DNA of 64,000 nucleotides from the NCBI GenBank assembly GCA_029721515.1, contig CM056565.1:9116742-9180741 (forward strand), written 5' to 3'. The DNA comes from Synanceia verrucosa. Taxonomy: Eukaryota > Chordata > Actinopteri > Perciformes > Synanceiidae. The translations under genes and the position numbers were made by a program. Positions 14,312 to 28,600 of the stretch are shown here, piece by piece (the stretch's first letter is position 1; the number at the start of each line of letters is the position of its first letter). The notes below the pieces were generated by a model. It saw only the letters and a list, made by a program, of their open reading frames with translations, had not been told where the DNA came from and did not search any database.

Positions 14312-17300
14312 CAGTAAGCACTGTTGCATTGAATAGGTATAGTACTACTAGGCTAAAGCAAGCATATGATTGCTGCTTTACACTGATTTTAATGCAGATG
14401 ACTAAAAAAAAGAAAAAAGTGTAAGATACCTGAAGGTCAAAACTCCCACCGTTGTGATACCCACTGAGGCAAAATAACAGACTTTTAAAACGTCAGCTTG
14501 TCCCTGTGAGGAGATGGCTGACAGTTGAAAGAGCGGAGGGGGGTAAAAAAAAAAAACAAGAAAAATTATGGTTTTGTCATTTAATGTCACATGCGCTTTG
14601 GCACAGCTTCACAAGGTTAACGTGCCAGAGAATATCAATCAAGGCACTGTCTGTCACATCCTTATACATCAACCAGCAAGTCACCAGAACTCATCTGCAC
14701 TGCTCCAGAGGTAAAGTATCATCTACTGTAAGACTGCATACTTAAAAACTGCATAACATGCAATGGAGCCCTATCAATATTCACAAAGGGATGACAGCAA
14801 AGGCACAAGTGGATGTTATTATGTGATGATTACTCTAAGATTGAACAACAACACACTCTGTAAATCACCGACAGAACGGGAGATGAGAATCACTCTGCAG
14901 CTCCACTTGTTTCTGTTCCATTACTCCGATGTCGACTAATTGAATCAGGAATAATATAAACTGAATGAGATTCAGCAGGGAGGAATAGCCTTTCAGGTAA
15001 TCGCTGCAAGAAGAGACGGCATGCCATGCATGTAACAACTGAATAGTAATAAGTCTTACATTCTATGGTTGCTTGCACACATGAGGGAGGGGGGTGTAAA
15101 AGGAGAAAGCAAGGGAAAGCAAACTAGACTTGTAGCTTCTGATTTCTCTACATTCTCACATCTCAGTCTTGAAAAACTGGGTATGACCATGAAAGTGCAT
15201 AATAATCATACACACAGTTTGAATAAGCCTCCACACTAGGTTCAGGTTCATATAGCCCTGACGAGATGGAATTCTTTACACACTGAGTTCAGGAGCAATA
15301 AAATGACAGGATGAAACTAAAAAAAAGAATTAACTTTGTACTATGGATGCATTTGCTGGAGATGGGGGCACATGGGGGCAGATGGAAAGAAAGACTGCCT
15401 CTTTGCTAATGACTGTTGTAATTGCCCAGTTGCCTAGCAATTTTGAACGGCTCCTCGCTGCTAATTTATTTCTAAGTTCTCACCGATTATGACGCACCAG
15501 GCTCTAAGCTTACTTCACTGTGTGAAAAATGACTTTTGAACTTATAAAAAAGTGCCGTTGGCCTCTCTTGTTTATCTACTTTGAACCGGTGTCCAGTATT
15601 CAGAGTATTATGGTAAAAACATTGACTGCAGAAGAGGGCTGGAAGTCCAGTAATATAAAAGGGATTTTATCATATATTATATTTGCTTCACCTTATAGCA
15701 AAGATGACAATTTCATAGCCTTACCAGCATCATGTGCAAGCTATCTTCTCACTAACAGTATGTCACAGTGGATGGAAAGCAGCAATGTTGATTCTGTTTC
15801 CGCTGCTTCATCACCAGCCAGCTGAAGCGGCACATTGACTTAAACAGTAATCACAGAGAGGGAGAAGGGCCGCAGGGATCCATACATCACAAGTGGACAT
15901 GTATGAGGTCCGAGAGAGATGGACCCATCACATGCTGGGAGGAAAAATGGAAGATAGGTGGAGCAGATGGCTGTGTGTGAGTCAGCAGTATGTTTGACAC
16001 GGGGAGCGCTTTGATGAAACGCAACAGAAATGGACGTGTCGCAGTGAAGCGGTCCCCTGGGAGAGCTGATTGGATGGATTGCAGAACAGAGGGTGAGGGG
16101 GTAAGGGCAATAGATTTTGAACACATTTATAATTAGCTGAAGATTTACAGCAGAGCGGGTTAGATCTTACCAAAGATCAGAGCAATATTAGCTCTGACCA
16201 AAGAACTCCTGAGAGGCCTACACAACAACAAAACCTCTGAGGTTCACATTCTTCACCTACTTTATAGAAAATAAGAGCTAAGCAACTAAAAGGACCTTGA
16301 TTCTTTCTTTCTTTCTTTGGCATTTGTAACTTGCATTTGATTTTCTCATTAGCACAAAATTTTGCCCTGCTTTTTTATTTAACTATTTCTACAGGTGACA
16401 TCCACATAACAAATAGTAAAAATACATTTTATTCCATCTAATAATTGTGTTTCAATAACATTTAATTTGTAATTAAAAACAGATTTTTCTTCCTTTGTTA
16501 TTTTGTACAAATTGTAAATATTTATTCTACTATTATTACTTATTCTATTATGCCTTTGCTGTTGTTTATTGTTTCTTTATTACTGGAATTTGTCTATAGC
16601 CTGGCTATCGCCAAGCTGCCTTGTAAACTGAGTTCTCAGAGGGCGGGCTTAACCCGTGTCTATCAAATGCCTCTGTGTGCTACTGGACGAAGCTTCTACC
16701 AATCAGACCACTCTTTCCTCTGATGTATGCGTAGTGAAGGAAACTGCTTGATCCAAAGAACTACTGTGTCATTGCCTTAAACACGCCTCAATCGAGCCGT
16801 GGGAAATGCTAGATTTTCATTGGTCCCCATTTCTAGGTGAATCTGAAATTGAAGAGAACGCCAGCTTCACCAGACTGACTTGGTCACGAAATTTTGTGCA
16901 GCGTTACAGGAATATGGGCGGGCCGCGGGCCATCTATGCTGCTATGACGGGTGAATTTCCCCCAGTGGGGGATAAATAAAAAATATTCTACTCTATTCTA
17001 TTAATTATAATTATAAAAATAAAATAATCCCCTTGGTTACTGTCTCACAATCAGCTTTCATCTTCCTACTTTATTATTATTTTTATTATTAGTAGTAGTA
17101 GTAGTAGTAATAATAGTAGTAGTAGTAGTCGTAGTTGTTGTAGTAGTAATAATAATAATAATAACAATAATGATAATAATAATAACAACTAATAATTATT
17201 ATTAATTTTATATTTTTTATTATTTTTTTAATAATGATGTATGATGATGCATAATAATAATAATCTTTTTTTCAACCCTCTCATGAAAATACTTGATGAT

Positions 17301-17381
17301 GATTATGTTATGGCATATTTTTGTCTTCATCATTAATAATGCATTTTGAATTGATAATAAAGTGCATGTATGGATCAATTA

Positions 17382-17423
<42 letters not shown>

Positions 17424-19593
17424 TCTCTAATTCAGATGATGATTTGGGTGAAATGTGTGACAGATGATATAGTTTAGGTGCCCTTGGTGTTTTTGGCTCA
17501 CATTAACTTTAATTTGAGGCTAAGCCGCTCTTCTCAACTTGACATCTTGCCTACCTTCCTCTTCTTGAAGGCTTGTCGTGCCAGGTAGCCCCTGCAGGCC
17601 GCTTGGAACAGCGTGAGATTACGTTTAGTCTGCTCATCCCTCTGTTCCTCCAGCTTAGCCAAGGTGCCAGCTCTGAAGAACAACTAGAAAACAAAACACA
17701 CATATATAAAATTAAATTAAACCCATTAGCAAAGGATGAAATTATTGAGTGAATATGTAGTGGGTTTTTTTGATAGGGGAAATTAAATTTAGAGGCCCTG
17801 CTTTAGAGCAAAAACATAAACAGAGCTGAGTTAAAAAGTAAATAAGTGCACTGAGGCAGCAAATCAATAAGAGGCAGTGTAATCCATGGACAAGATAGTC
17901 TTATCTAAGTGAGAAAGCTGTGATTAAGTTATTATCTTGGACAATCAGCCTTGTCTTGTTTCTAATCTGGGCAAAAGGTAACACAGGTAAACAGCTAATA
18001 AAAAGCACATCACGTCACAGCCTGTCTGCACTGTACCTCTAAGGGATTAGACACTGAGTGCACACATGACGGCAGCAGGCCGTTAAAATAGATGGATGTT
18101 GGACTGTCTGCATCCAAGGTCTCGCAATGCAAGTCGCTGTGTAGATGACCAAATCCATATGTGATTTGTGAACAAAGCAGAAGCTGGAAATGATGGAGCA
18201 GTTTTAAGCAGCATAATCTACAAACCAGCAGGGAGGAGAGATGCATTCACTGACATCAGTTTCAGACTGCATGGTGGGGTTTGAGCTGAAGCTATTTGTT
18301 ATCAGAAGACTCACATAGTGCTTTATGTAGCTATGCTGTTTTGAGACATGTGGCTATAACAGGTGCCAAAAGCCACAAAGTCACACACTGGCATAATTGG
18401 CATGCAGCTTCAGACAGGTTGCTAGGATGCCACTGGAATGCTTTGTGAACAGCCAACTGTGCTCGTCTACCTCTGAGCCCATTTCACTCTGCCTCCGAGC
18501 CATTCTTGTGTCATGTGTTTTTAAAATGCACATATCCCGGAGCACAAGTTCCATTGTTTTCTACATTTATCGTCTCCTTTTGATTTCCTTCCTGGCTGAT
18601 GGCCACTTTCCGGCTGATAGGATTAGAACTTGGTGTGCCAGGCAAGTGTTTACTGTGATTACTTTACGATGGTCGTGGGGAAAAACAAAGAGGGCCATCA
18701 GTTGCAAGAATTCGCTCTAATGACCTGAAAAGAAAGAGAGAATTGCGGTCGAGGCAGGGTAGAGAAATGCCTCTGGTAGCTACAAGACTGGAATAAGGGC
18801 GCAAGACTTGGCAACTCCCCAAAAAAGGATGACAAACAAACCTCAGAGAGGGACAGGTGTATTGAAAGACACATTCCCCCTGAAGATGGTCAGTTTAAGT
18901 AAAAAAAAAAAAATATGAGGATAAAAGGAGCCTTGTTCTGCAGTGAAGCTGGCAGAGAAAAGGTTCATTCAATCATTTTGAAGCTGTCTCAGTTGTTTGA
19001 GATGGCGTGGTATTACTTACCCTACTGAGACCCATGTGGTAGCTGCTCTTCTCCAAATCCAAGGACTCCAGTAGCTCCTCCACGGCCTGGGCAAAGACAC
19101 ACACACTTTAACTTTCAACTGCTGCTGGATATCCAGGGAGAACTCCTTCTGACATCACAACACACAGTAGCCTAGAGTTCTCCCCGAAGATGCCATGCTG
19201 AAGAAATAGTACTCTGCCCTAAGTAATTCACAGGAAAAGTTTGCCCTCCATCATAATACCACCTGCTCCTGGTGTATTCCTCATGACTCCCCTGATGGTC
19301 TTGGCCCTCTTGCAGCCTCTTTGAACACATATATAGTCGATGCAGAGGTGCACCACCGTCAGCCAGTCGGGAGCCTCACCCTGTCCATCCACCAGCCTGT
19401 GTACACTGTAGGTGTATTGGTGTTTCTGCCTCCTCTCTCTACTTGAGCCTCCGGCCTGAAAGACCACATCTAGATTACACCGGGAGAGGTTTGCCATCGA
19501 GCACTGAGGGGCTTTTGTTTGCCAGCGTTTCCACAGAAACTCAGCCACAAAACACAGACACAGGGGAAAAAGAGCTTTTCTCTCCCTTAACGC

Positions 19594-19629
<36 letters not shown>

Positions 19630-22600
19630 CTCTCTCTCTCTCCCTCTCTGTGTCAAAACAAACTTTTGTCTTTTCTCTCCACTGCACTTCAACCAGGGTT
19701 TCTCTTGCAGAAAACCAATGCACCAGTCATTATCTATACATTCAGAACAAAAGCACTAAAGATGTAAAGCGCCAGTCAGTGTCAAAACGACAGGGGAAAA
19801 TCCTTGGCAGCTAGTTCCCAATGCCCAGATTACAAAAAGTGATGAGCACATCTACTCGAATGGTATTTTGTAGCTTTGAAAGCAAGCGAGGCACTTTCTA
19901 CTGACACTACCTCTCCAACACGCATGATGGTTAAGTTGATTAGATCATTACGATGGCCTTGATGAATGGGGGTTTATTCCTCTGTCAGCTGACTGCTGAC
20001 AACTCAGGGGCAGATGTAATGGAGCTGCCTCTTCATAACATTAATCTTCACAGGGCTTGGGCCCACTGGCAGAGCAGCTCTCGCCAGCTCTCCCTGATTG
20101 ACTCACTCTCTTCTCATCCTTCACGATGTAATTCCTCCCATGCTTCTTGGTGAGGTGCGGTGCAAGCACGTCAAAACGCCGTCGGAACTCTGAGAACACC
20201 ATGTGGTCAGGGTAACCTGCAAGGGTTGGCGTCGAATGACAATATTAGATCCTGGAAATGTTTGAAGAGTGTGACAAATGTTGCTGGGAGGGAGGGAGGC
20301 TGATAACAAACAGGAAGTACACATGCCCTTTGTGTGAGTTAGCCTCACCTTGTCTGTAAATCCGCAGAGCATCCAGCAGTTTGGAGCCACGCAGCTGAGC
20401 GCGGAGCATGGCTACATCGAGCTGCATTAAGCCGGGATCTCCAGTTTCCCCTTGGGCCTCACATTCTCCTGCTTTGAACAGGGATCCACTCAAAGCCTTC
20501 AGGGCATCTGCCTTGGGCAATATGCAGTGAACAAAGTGAATCCTGGACCTCCGCACCATGTCAAGGAGAGCATCCTGGAAAAATGCAGAGTGGGGTTAGG
20601 GACTCCGATGCAATATCTCATCTACATGAGTCAGTAGCTTGGCTTCTGTACTTAAATGTTACATTTAGTAAAACACTTTGTGTTTTAATACCCAAATGCT
20701 GGTTAAATCATCCATCTCAGTTCTGCACAATGCTGTAGTCAAGTACTTAAGTACTTAGTTATTCAATAACAACCCCTGGAGAGAGATAATATCACATCTC
20801 AGTAAGTGCATGTGCATTTCTTTAGCTCTCAGTTTTTTGACAATTTTTGTGAAAAATACACACATTTTCTCAAATGCTATGTTCCCAGCTGGGACGACTC
20901 CTCTAATGTTACAGTAAACAAGAAAATAATTATATACATCTCAAAGTAATGATCTACACAATGGGTTATTCTGGTATTGTGTTGTTTTTTTCTCACCTGG
21001 TTGTTGTGACTATAAAAGCTGTAAAACACCAGATTTGAGGAGCAATCAGCCCACTATTTCTAGGATTTGTTACATTGAACGAGTCTTCACCTCACAGTTA
21101 ACATCCCTAACCATTTATTTTCCCTTAACAATGCCATGTGCAAATATCGTAGAAGGTGGATTTTGCAGAAGCAATCCCATCAGGCAGTAGGATTGGAAGC
21201 AAAATAGCGGCAAAGCTGTTCTTATATCACACTAACACCAGACCTAATATCATTTCCAAATCTATCTCTGGGTGCAGCCCAAATAAATATTGGCCTTCAT
21301 CCCATCCATTCTTTTTAAAGCTGTGCTTTGTGACTGCTACAGGGTCCAAAGTGTACTACAACACAGATTAACAACTATGAGTCTTGATATATTCATCACA
21401 TGAACCTGTCCAGTTCCCACCTGTTACTGAACAGGAACCATTTAATGAAAACCTCTGTGTCCTTGACAGAGGTCAAACACATAAAAAGAATACCAGATGG
21501 ATTAGTTTCATGCTCTTACCACTTGAAGCTTTATCTGGATGCACGAGGACTTCTTCTTGATGGCGGCCACTCCTGTGGTGAAGGTCTTTCTCATGCTAGT
21601 GGCCCGTCGCAAGGACAGCTGGGAAACCCCCTCAAGGCCCGCGACGGAACCGGACAGAACGGTGGCTCCCGCCGCTCGGCTCATGAACAAAGAGCTGATG
21701 ATCTTTCTGTAAGAGATGCATCATTTCAGCCTTAAGTTTTTATAAAAATACACTAAAGTAGTCCTTCATGCGCTCCTGCAATATATGATGCTTACTTCTG
21801 GGAGTCCTGCAGCAGGCTCGCAGCGTTGGCAGAAGCAGGGTTCTGCTTGGCGTAGTTCAGCCACCCACAGACATCATACTCCACCCAGTCGGTCCCATGG
21901 TTGTGGCCCAGCAGGAAGTGATTGTCCTTTTCACTCTTCAAGAGGAAAGTGTGACCTTATGTGAAGACAGGTGATGGTGTTAGATTGTACATATGCAGGG
22001 AGAAGACAAAAACATGAGCAGCCTTCCTCTGGGAGTTTAGGGAGTGTTTATACAGTCTGCATGAGGGGTTTATCAAAGATTCATCTTCGTCTTGATTACC
22101 CCAGCATGCACCGGCTGTCGCAAACCTACATAAACTTTACGGATACAGTGTGATAATAAAGTACAATCTGTTCCCAGCCTAGTTGTTCATGTGGCAGACT
22201 ATCAAAAAGAAATCTGGCCTATATAAAGAGCGTGAACGAGAAACCTTCAGCTGTTGCTGTGGAACGCTGAAACAATATATTGCTTTCTAGAGGAACATTT
22301 CTATAAGCTGTGACCTTGGCAAGTAAAAGTCAAAGTTTCCAACTACATACACAGAAAGGATTCTGTCTTTGTGCACAGTACAGTATGTTGATATGAAGAG
22401 CCTTTTGTCTGTAATACAATACGTTTATTGTGACACAAAACAACAAATATGAAAGTTCACTCCAAGTTATTGGTTTGGCAAAGTCATCAATAAGACTATA
22501 ACTTTAATTACAGCACTTATATTTAGATAAAATATTAGTTCTATTTAGAAGATATTTTTTTCACAGTCCACTTGTGTGCGTGTGCCCTTTCCTTGCCTTT

Positions 22601-25600
22601 ACTCTCGCCCTCAGCGGGTCCATAGTAGCTAAAGAGGCGTCCCAACAGTGTCTCCTCTGACCCCTCTGGCTGCAGCGCCTCCTCCTCCATCAGCCACAGT
22701 AGGCCTCGTGCCTCATCTGTTCGTACCGTCCGAACCTGCCAAATACACACACATACAGCGCACATAAACACACATGCACAACACACAAAGGGTCATAGCT
22801 CCTTAGTGCTATCCCAGTGTGGACTCAAAATGTTCTGTTTCATCCTCAGGAACAAATAGCACATGAGTAGAAAAGACTGTCTCAACAAGGGCGTTTAGAA
22901 AAAATGATATTTAAAATTTTAGCTGCTGTTTTTATTCTATTAAAAGTAGTGTGTTGCAATGTATGTTTTATGTGACAGGCCTCATAGCTGATAATAATAA
23001 TACTAACATCAGAAATTTTCAAAAGCACCCAGCAGCAGTTGCTGCGATAATGGCCTAATCAATTTCGCTTTTCCTTATAATCTAAATGGAAACACAAAAA
23101 AAGAGCTCATGAATACAGAGTGTGGCAGAGAGGATTAAAAAGTAATACAATTAGTATCACAATTAGAGTGTGAGCACAGAGGAAAAAAATAAAACCCACT
23201 CCAGCATTGATTATCATGGAATAAGCGCCCCAGAAAATATGATGAATGAAGTATGAAGTATGTATGATCACTGATACCAAATGAGTAAATGTGACTTTAT
23301 TGGACAGTGCAGCACTACTCTGAAATATTACAACAGCACTGTTCTCTTTGTTCTTAAACTTGTCTTAACTTTAAAGAGTGAACTCCTTCCTGAAATGCCC
23401 TTTCTATTGTAACGTTGTGATGTCACCAGGTAACATGTTTGTGTAATGCCTCAGTAGCAGCTAGTTCGGCAGCCTTCAAAAAAAAACAAGTTAGAGAGGA
23501 GCTGAAGCAGAGTCTGACAGCTTTGGTTTGGTTGACCAACCACCTCAACAGAAGGTGAAAAGAGGTGCTGCAGCACAGCCAGTATGAGAGAAATCAAGTG
23601 CTTTTTATACATTAACACATGTAAAAAATGTTCTAGTAGAAACCACAAATGCAAAATGAGCACAGCAGGTCCTCTTTAAATGCAGTTTGTAGAATGAGCC
23701 GCTATTGTTTTTGTGGATGACAGCAAGCTCCGTGGAGAACGATCTCTACACTGAGGTAGCCAGCTCCGTTGGCATGGCTGGAGTCTGAATCCACCCTGGG
23801 AGATTGGGAACCAAACTCACAAAACCAAAAAGTGTTTCAGCTGCTATCAGGAAGTCATACTGGAGACATCCTTATCAGCAGTGCACACTGCGCTGACTTC
23901 AAATACAACACAGAGTATCAGTTTGGAGGAGACATATGACAACTATGAGGCCTGCAATGAATTGAGCATTAAGGCTGTTTTATGATAACGGACATCTGTG
24001 CTACAACAGGAGAAAAAGAAAATATAGCCTGTGTGACTGCGGATTAAAATGTCTTTTCATTCTCTTTAGAGCCGACTGGAGAAATTACTTTGAAGAATCT
24101 CTTCCCCCCCTCTTCTTTGGTTTTTGGTGTGATACACTGCAGTTCAGTGCTTCTGATGACATTCCCATTAGAGTGTAGACCCTATAAAAAGCAAAGCACT
24201 CAAACCAAACACATTGGAATTATACCAGAGTGATCTATGACTCTCTAAACTCTGCCATTTCGGTTTCCATGGTGCAGATCACGGGCTGCAGAGGCCAAAC
24301 ATTGATTTTCTTTCTTGAAGTCAATTCTATAACCTTTTCTTTTCCGGCTCCTACCCTCTAGTTTGAGCCTCTGCCAAACACCTTTCAGTATTTAAAAACT
24401 CACACAAAGAAAACTTCTGAGCTAAAAGATGATATTTATTGCTGAGTTAAAAAAAAAAAGGTGCCCAGAGATTACTGTGTGAAAATAGATCATGAAAGAG
24501 ATGCAAGTCTCTGAGGGTGATCTGAGAAACATTCCAAAGGCAATGCCAGATTTATGCATGAAAATATCCAGATATTTGAGCCAGAAATGAAGGCAACAGA
24601 AACACATGATACTTACCAGCGCTTGGCTTGAGGCTTGGTCTACCACTGCTACAGACAGGGACGTGCTGGGCTCCGTGTCATCTAAAGAGAGTTCAATGTT
24701 CTCCTGAAGGAACACAGGCAGATTGACAGACTCTTTAATCACTTGTGATGAGGCTAAACCACAGAAAGAGGGGATGTAAAAAGTGTGGATGGGATGTTGG
24801 GAGCCTACTGACCATTTTTCAGGGACCCAGGAATCTACAGAATCACAGTTTGACAGCAAGAACCTAGTTAGGTTTTGGTTGTAGATCCTGTCTCGAAGTT
24901 GTTTCAGATTTAAGTTTTATAGTTTGAAAAGCACATTTAATTTCAATGTCCAGGATTTTTTTTTTGTAACTGGTAATCCTCTACAAGGTGAATCAATAAG
25001 TCAAGAGAAAATGAATTGTTTGTTTGTTTATTTGTTTGTATGTTTGTTGGTTTGCAAAATAACTCAAAAAGTTATGGACGACATTTGACGAAATTATCAA
25101 GGTTGGTCAGAAGTGGCCTAACTTAAAACTGATTATTTTTGGTGGTGATCGGATCCGATTCACCACCAAAAATGTGTGCTCTCTGAGTGCTTTTCTAGTT
25201 AATTATTGTTTTAGGCATTTTAAAGTTATTTTCCACAGTCCACCATTTTGACTACTGGGTACAGTGACATTCATACAGTTTGAAGATTGGAGATAGCTAT
25301 CAATAGCTACTGTCCTATTTGTTGTCTTTATTTCTTATAATAAAGATGGCTAACATTTACAAGGGCTTTTACCAACAAATTTTAAGAAAACTTAAAAGTA
25401 ATTTACACACTTCCTTTGTGCCATAAATGGAGCCTTCATTATGGTGTCATCATTATTCTATATCCATCACATCTTGGTCATAATGATATGTCAAAGCAAC
25501 AAAAACATGTTTATTGTCACTTTAAACAAAATGCCAAACATGTGTTGTTTCCATCTACTTAAATTTAGGTTTTATATTATCTTTGATGATAGATTAAACA

Positions 25601-28600
25601 TGACATATTACAGACCAAACCATATTAAATGGGGAAAAACTTGTCAGATTAATTATATTAATGATAAAACCTAATCTTCAGTTGAAGTCTAGCTCCAGAT
25701 ACTGGATGCTCTCCAGATGACACAATGGGAGCCAATCCTGATTCCCTTTCATTTTGTTCACCCGTGCACCTTGTAACAAAGCAAGCAGCAATAATAATCC
25801 CCAAGATTTTATATGGATATTGAAATGAAAAAAACAATGGCATATTAGATGTAAGAAAACTAAAAGCCACAACAAATCTATTAGAATAACAACAATGTTT
25901 GGCATTTACCAGCGCTGTTTTTCCCTATACTCTAAAAGATTTCATTACTGTTGCAGATAATAACATTTCGGGGGGCAAAAGTGGAAATAAATACAGTAAA
26001 TTGCCTTCACCGGAGCAAAACAGGCTTATGAAGCCGCTCACAGTGACAAAGTGCAGGCTGCTTCTGGAATGTGGGGAAACGTTGGCAGTACTAATAGTGT
26101 GGCCGTGACAGATGCCAGTGTTCCAGTTGACAGTGTATGTGAAGTAGCCCACACTGTTTTTTGTTCTCTGCTGTAGAGAGTCAATATGCAAAGGATATAC
26201 AAAAAAACATCATTTAAATCGAAAATATAAAGCATGCATGCCTGTTGTGTGCATCACAGTTTAACCTGCCTGTCTCTGCCATTGTTGATACCGTGTTCTG
26301 CGTTAAATGAGTTCGACCCAGTTTTCAATGACAGCTTCTTCTTCATTTTCAAGATGCACTGACGATGGAAGATTACACTACACAGATTCATGCAATACTT
26401 TTTTTTGATTCCTTTTCCCCATCAGGCAGAGAGTGTGGGTGGTAACGTGGGCGGGAAATCCCAGGACCCTTGTTGTAATATGATCAAGATTTCTGCTGAA
26501 CTTTAATGTGCTGTTGGGTTTTGAATAACAAGCATATTAAAACTGGAGGCAGCAGTAATGAATGGCTACTTTTATGTTAGGGATGAAGGAAATGTCTAAT
26601 ATTCATCTATATGGAGCCAGGTCAACTGTGTTGTTTGAATACTAGAATAGTGTAGGATGACATGTTTACGGGGTTCAGTAACTGTTTAATTTGACGAGGT
26701 GACGCTGCCTCTTTACAAACAATGAAATGGTAAATCCCACAAGAGGCAGGTGTTGACTCGATGCAAGATGGACAGTAGCTTCATGACAAGTGAAGAGCAC
26801 AAAATCATAATGCAATCAAATGTGCTCACAATGTTCTATAATCTATTTATTATATACAGTTCTTAACAACCTCATTAGACCACCTGCTGTGTTTGTCTCA
26901 AAGAGCCTCCAGCATCATTTCAGAGCTTTAATTCAGACACTTCCTTTCTCACTGAGTACCCTACACTTCACCATTTTGAACAGGAGTGAGGAATTTAAAC
27001 TGAATTCACCTTTTTATATCAAATTTGAGCCAGAACACCAGAATTCTCTGAATAACAAACAACCACTAAAACATATTTTTCTGTTCAAAAATGACAGTGA
27101 GTCACTGTAATTTGCCATCTCAATCAAACGATAATAATGTGCTTTGATATTTTTCATTCTAAAATTCAACAATAATTATATTTTAACATTAAAGATTAAT
27201 TTTGATTAAAAAGCTTGCACATACCAGATAAACCATTACAGAAACATTTAAAAATATTTTGGTAAATATTTTGGCAATACTGTTAATTTAAAATAGAGTT
27301 TAGAGGTCACCAGGTAAAGTTCTGTGGGTGTGTTTGTCTGCGGATTCCACATGGGTTGAGGGTGAGTTCATGATTTTTGAGAAACATATTTGACTTCATA
27401 GTATTTTGTTCATGATTGTATATTAGGGTTTATACAGAAAAATGCACTTTCCTGCAAGATAGCAGGAAATTAAATTGACAATGCATTGCAATGCAATGAG
27501 TTTTATTTCTGTTTGTTTCTCTTTGTTCAAAAAGTGCCACTGTGCCGTCTTAGAGTACCGCAGAACACTGTTGTCTGAGGTCACTGTTTGTTTTCATCTG
27601 AGAATATGAGACCGTGTCAAGAGACGTGTTTAAGGAACACTTATTATTGTTTTTATTTTTATCCTTTTTGTTATTTCAAACCTCAAAGTAACAGAAGTAA
27701 ATTCCATAGTGCATTTGGGAAATAAATACAAATAATTTTGCTGTGTGCATCTTAAGACACTTAAATAGCTTTGTTTCTCATAAATGACTGTGCACAGTTT
27801 CGTGGTCCAGCCCTAATAGAGAGAACTCAAAGGAGGACAGAAAATAGAGAATAGTGCCTTCATCGGGGAGCAATGCTGCTCACTGTGCAGCTGGGCGTGT
27901 CTCCCAAAGGCAGCTGTGAGTGACTTTACTTTGATCTAGGGTGGAAGAGGCGAAGACTGGCATCGCTAATGAGAAGGTCCGACGTGTGAACTGCATTGGC
28001 TTGTCACAGCTTGTGACAGGTGGGTGGGATAGTGTATCTGATGTATGAACGCATGCACTATTGGAGCTGATGTGTCTGAGGGAAAGCAGCCGACAAAGGG
28101 AGCGAGAGAGAGAAAGAGAGAAAGAGGTAGGAGGAAAAAAGAGACTGAGGACGAGGCTGCATGTGGTGCATAATACCTCCACCCTGTTTGTCCTTACCTC
28201 TTTGTACCTCTCCAGCTCCTGGACAAAGGTGCGCTGGTAGAAGAGGGCATGCAGGCGCTCTTGAGTGTAGTTGTGGCACAGGTCCTCAAAGGTCGCACCG
28301 CACTCGCGCTTGGCCAGCCGGGGGTTCTGAGAGCCCGGAGTGTCCACAATGAGCAGCGAGCACAGGGAGTGCTGGCTGGATTTCAAGGCCCTGGAGCACC
28401 CAGGGCAAACACACACACACACACAGACACACACACACACACAGCGAGATCCTTGAGAGCACATTTTATTGATTGCATCTCACTGCATATAACCCTCTGC
28501 TTTAACCTTAGCTCTAACAACCACATCCCTAACTTTAACCCTCACTATGCATAATCCTAGCTCCACTCTAAAAAGCCTGAACCCAACCCTAGCATCACAT

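Larger units (their letters stand above)
11464..17554. other. 6.1 kb intron between myo18a exons 20 and 21
   Basis: The longest intron downstream of the motor. Holds the CA, TA, trinucleotide and GT microsatellites. A repeat-like patch near 16590-16980 ends gaatttcccccagtggggg and then gataaataaa, resembling a LINE 3' tail. No coding exon seen on either strand. Confidence 0.5.
17684..20106. other. Introns flanking myo18a exon 19
   Basis: Apart from the 66-nt exon at 19021-19086 and the CT microsatellite, nothing recognised. The long minus-strand frame over 19228-19692 is driven by the CT repeat. Confidence 0.5.
24704..28197. other. Intron between myo18a exons 12 and 13
   Basis: 3.5 kb. Holds the repeat end at 25.0-25.2 kb and the truncated Tc1-like copy at 26.86-27.30 kb. 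No coding sequence seen. Confidence 0.5.

Noticed and set aside
15840..16124. 94-codon minus-strand frame
   Set aside because: No homology, no splice logic; intronic chance frame.
19228..19692. 154-codon minus-strand frame
   Set aside because: Kept open by the CT/GA repeat (RERERERE); no homology.
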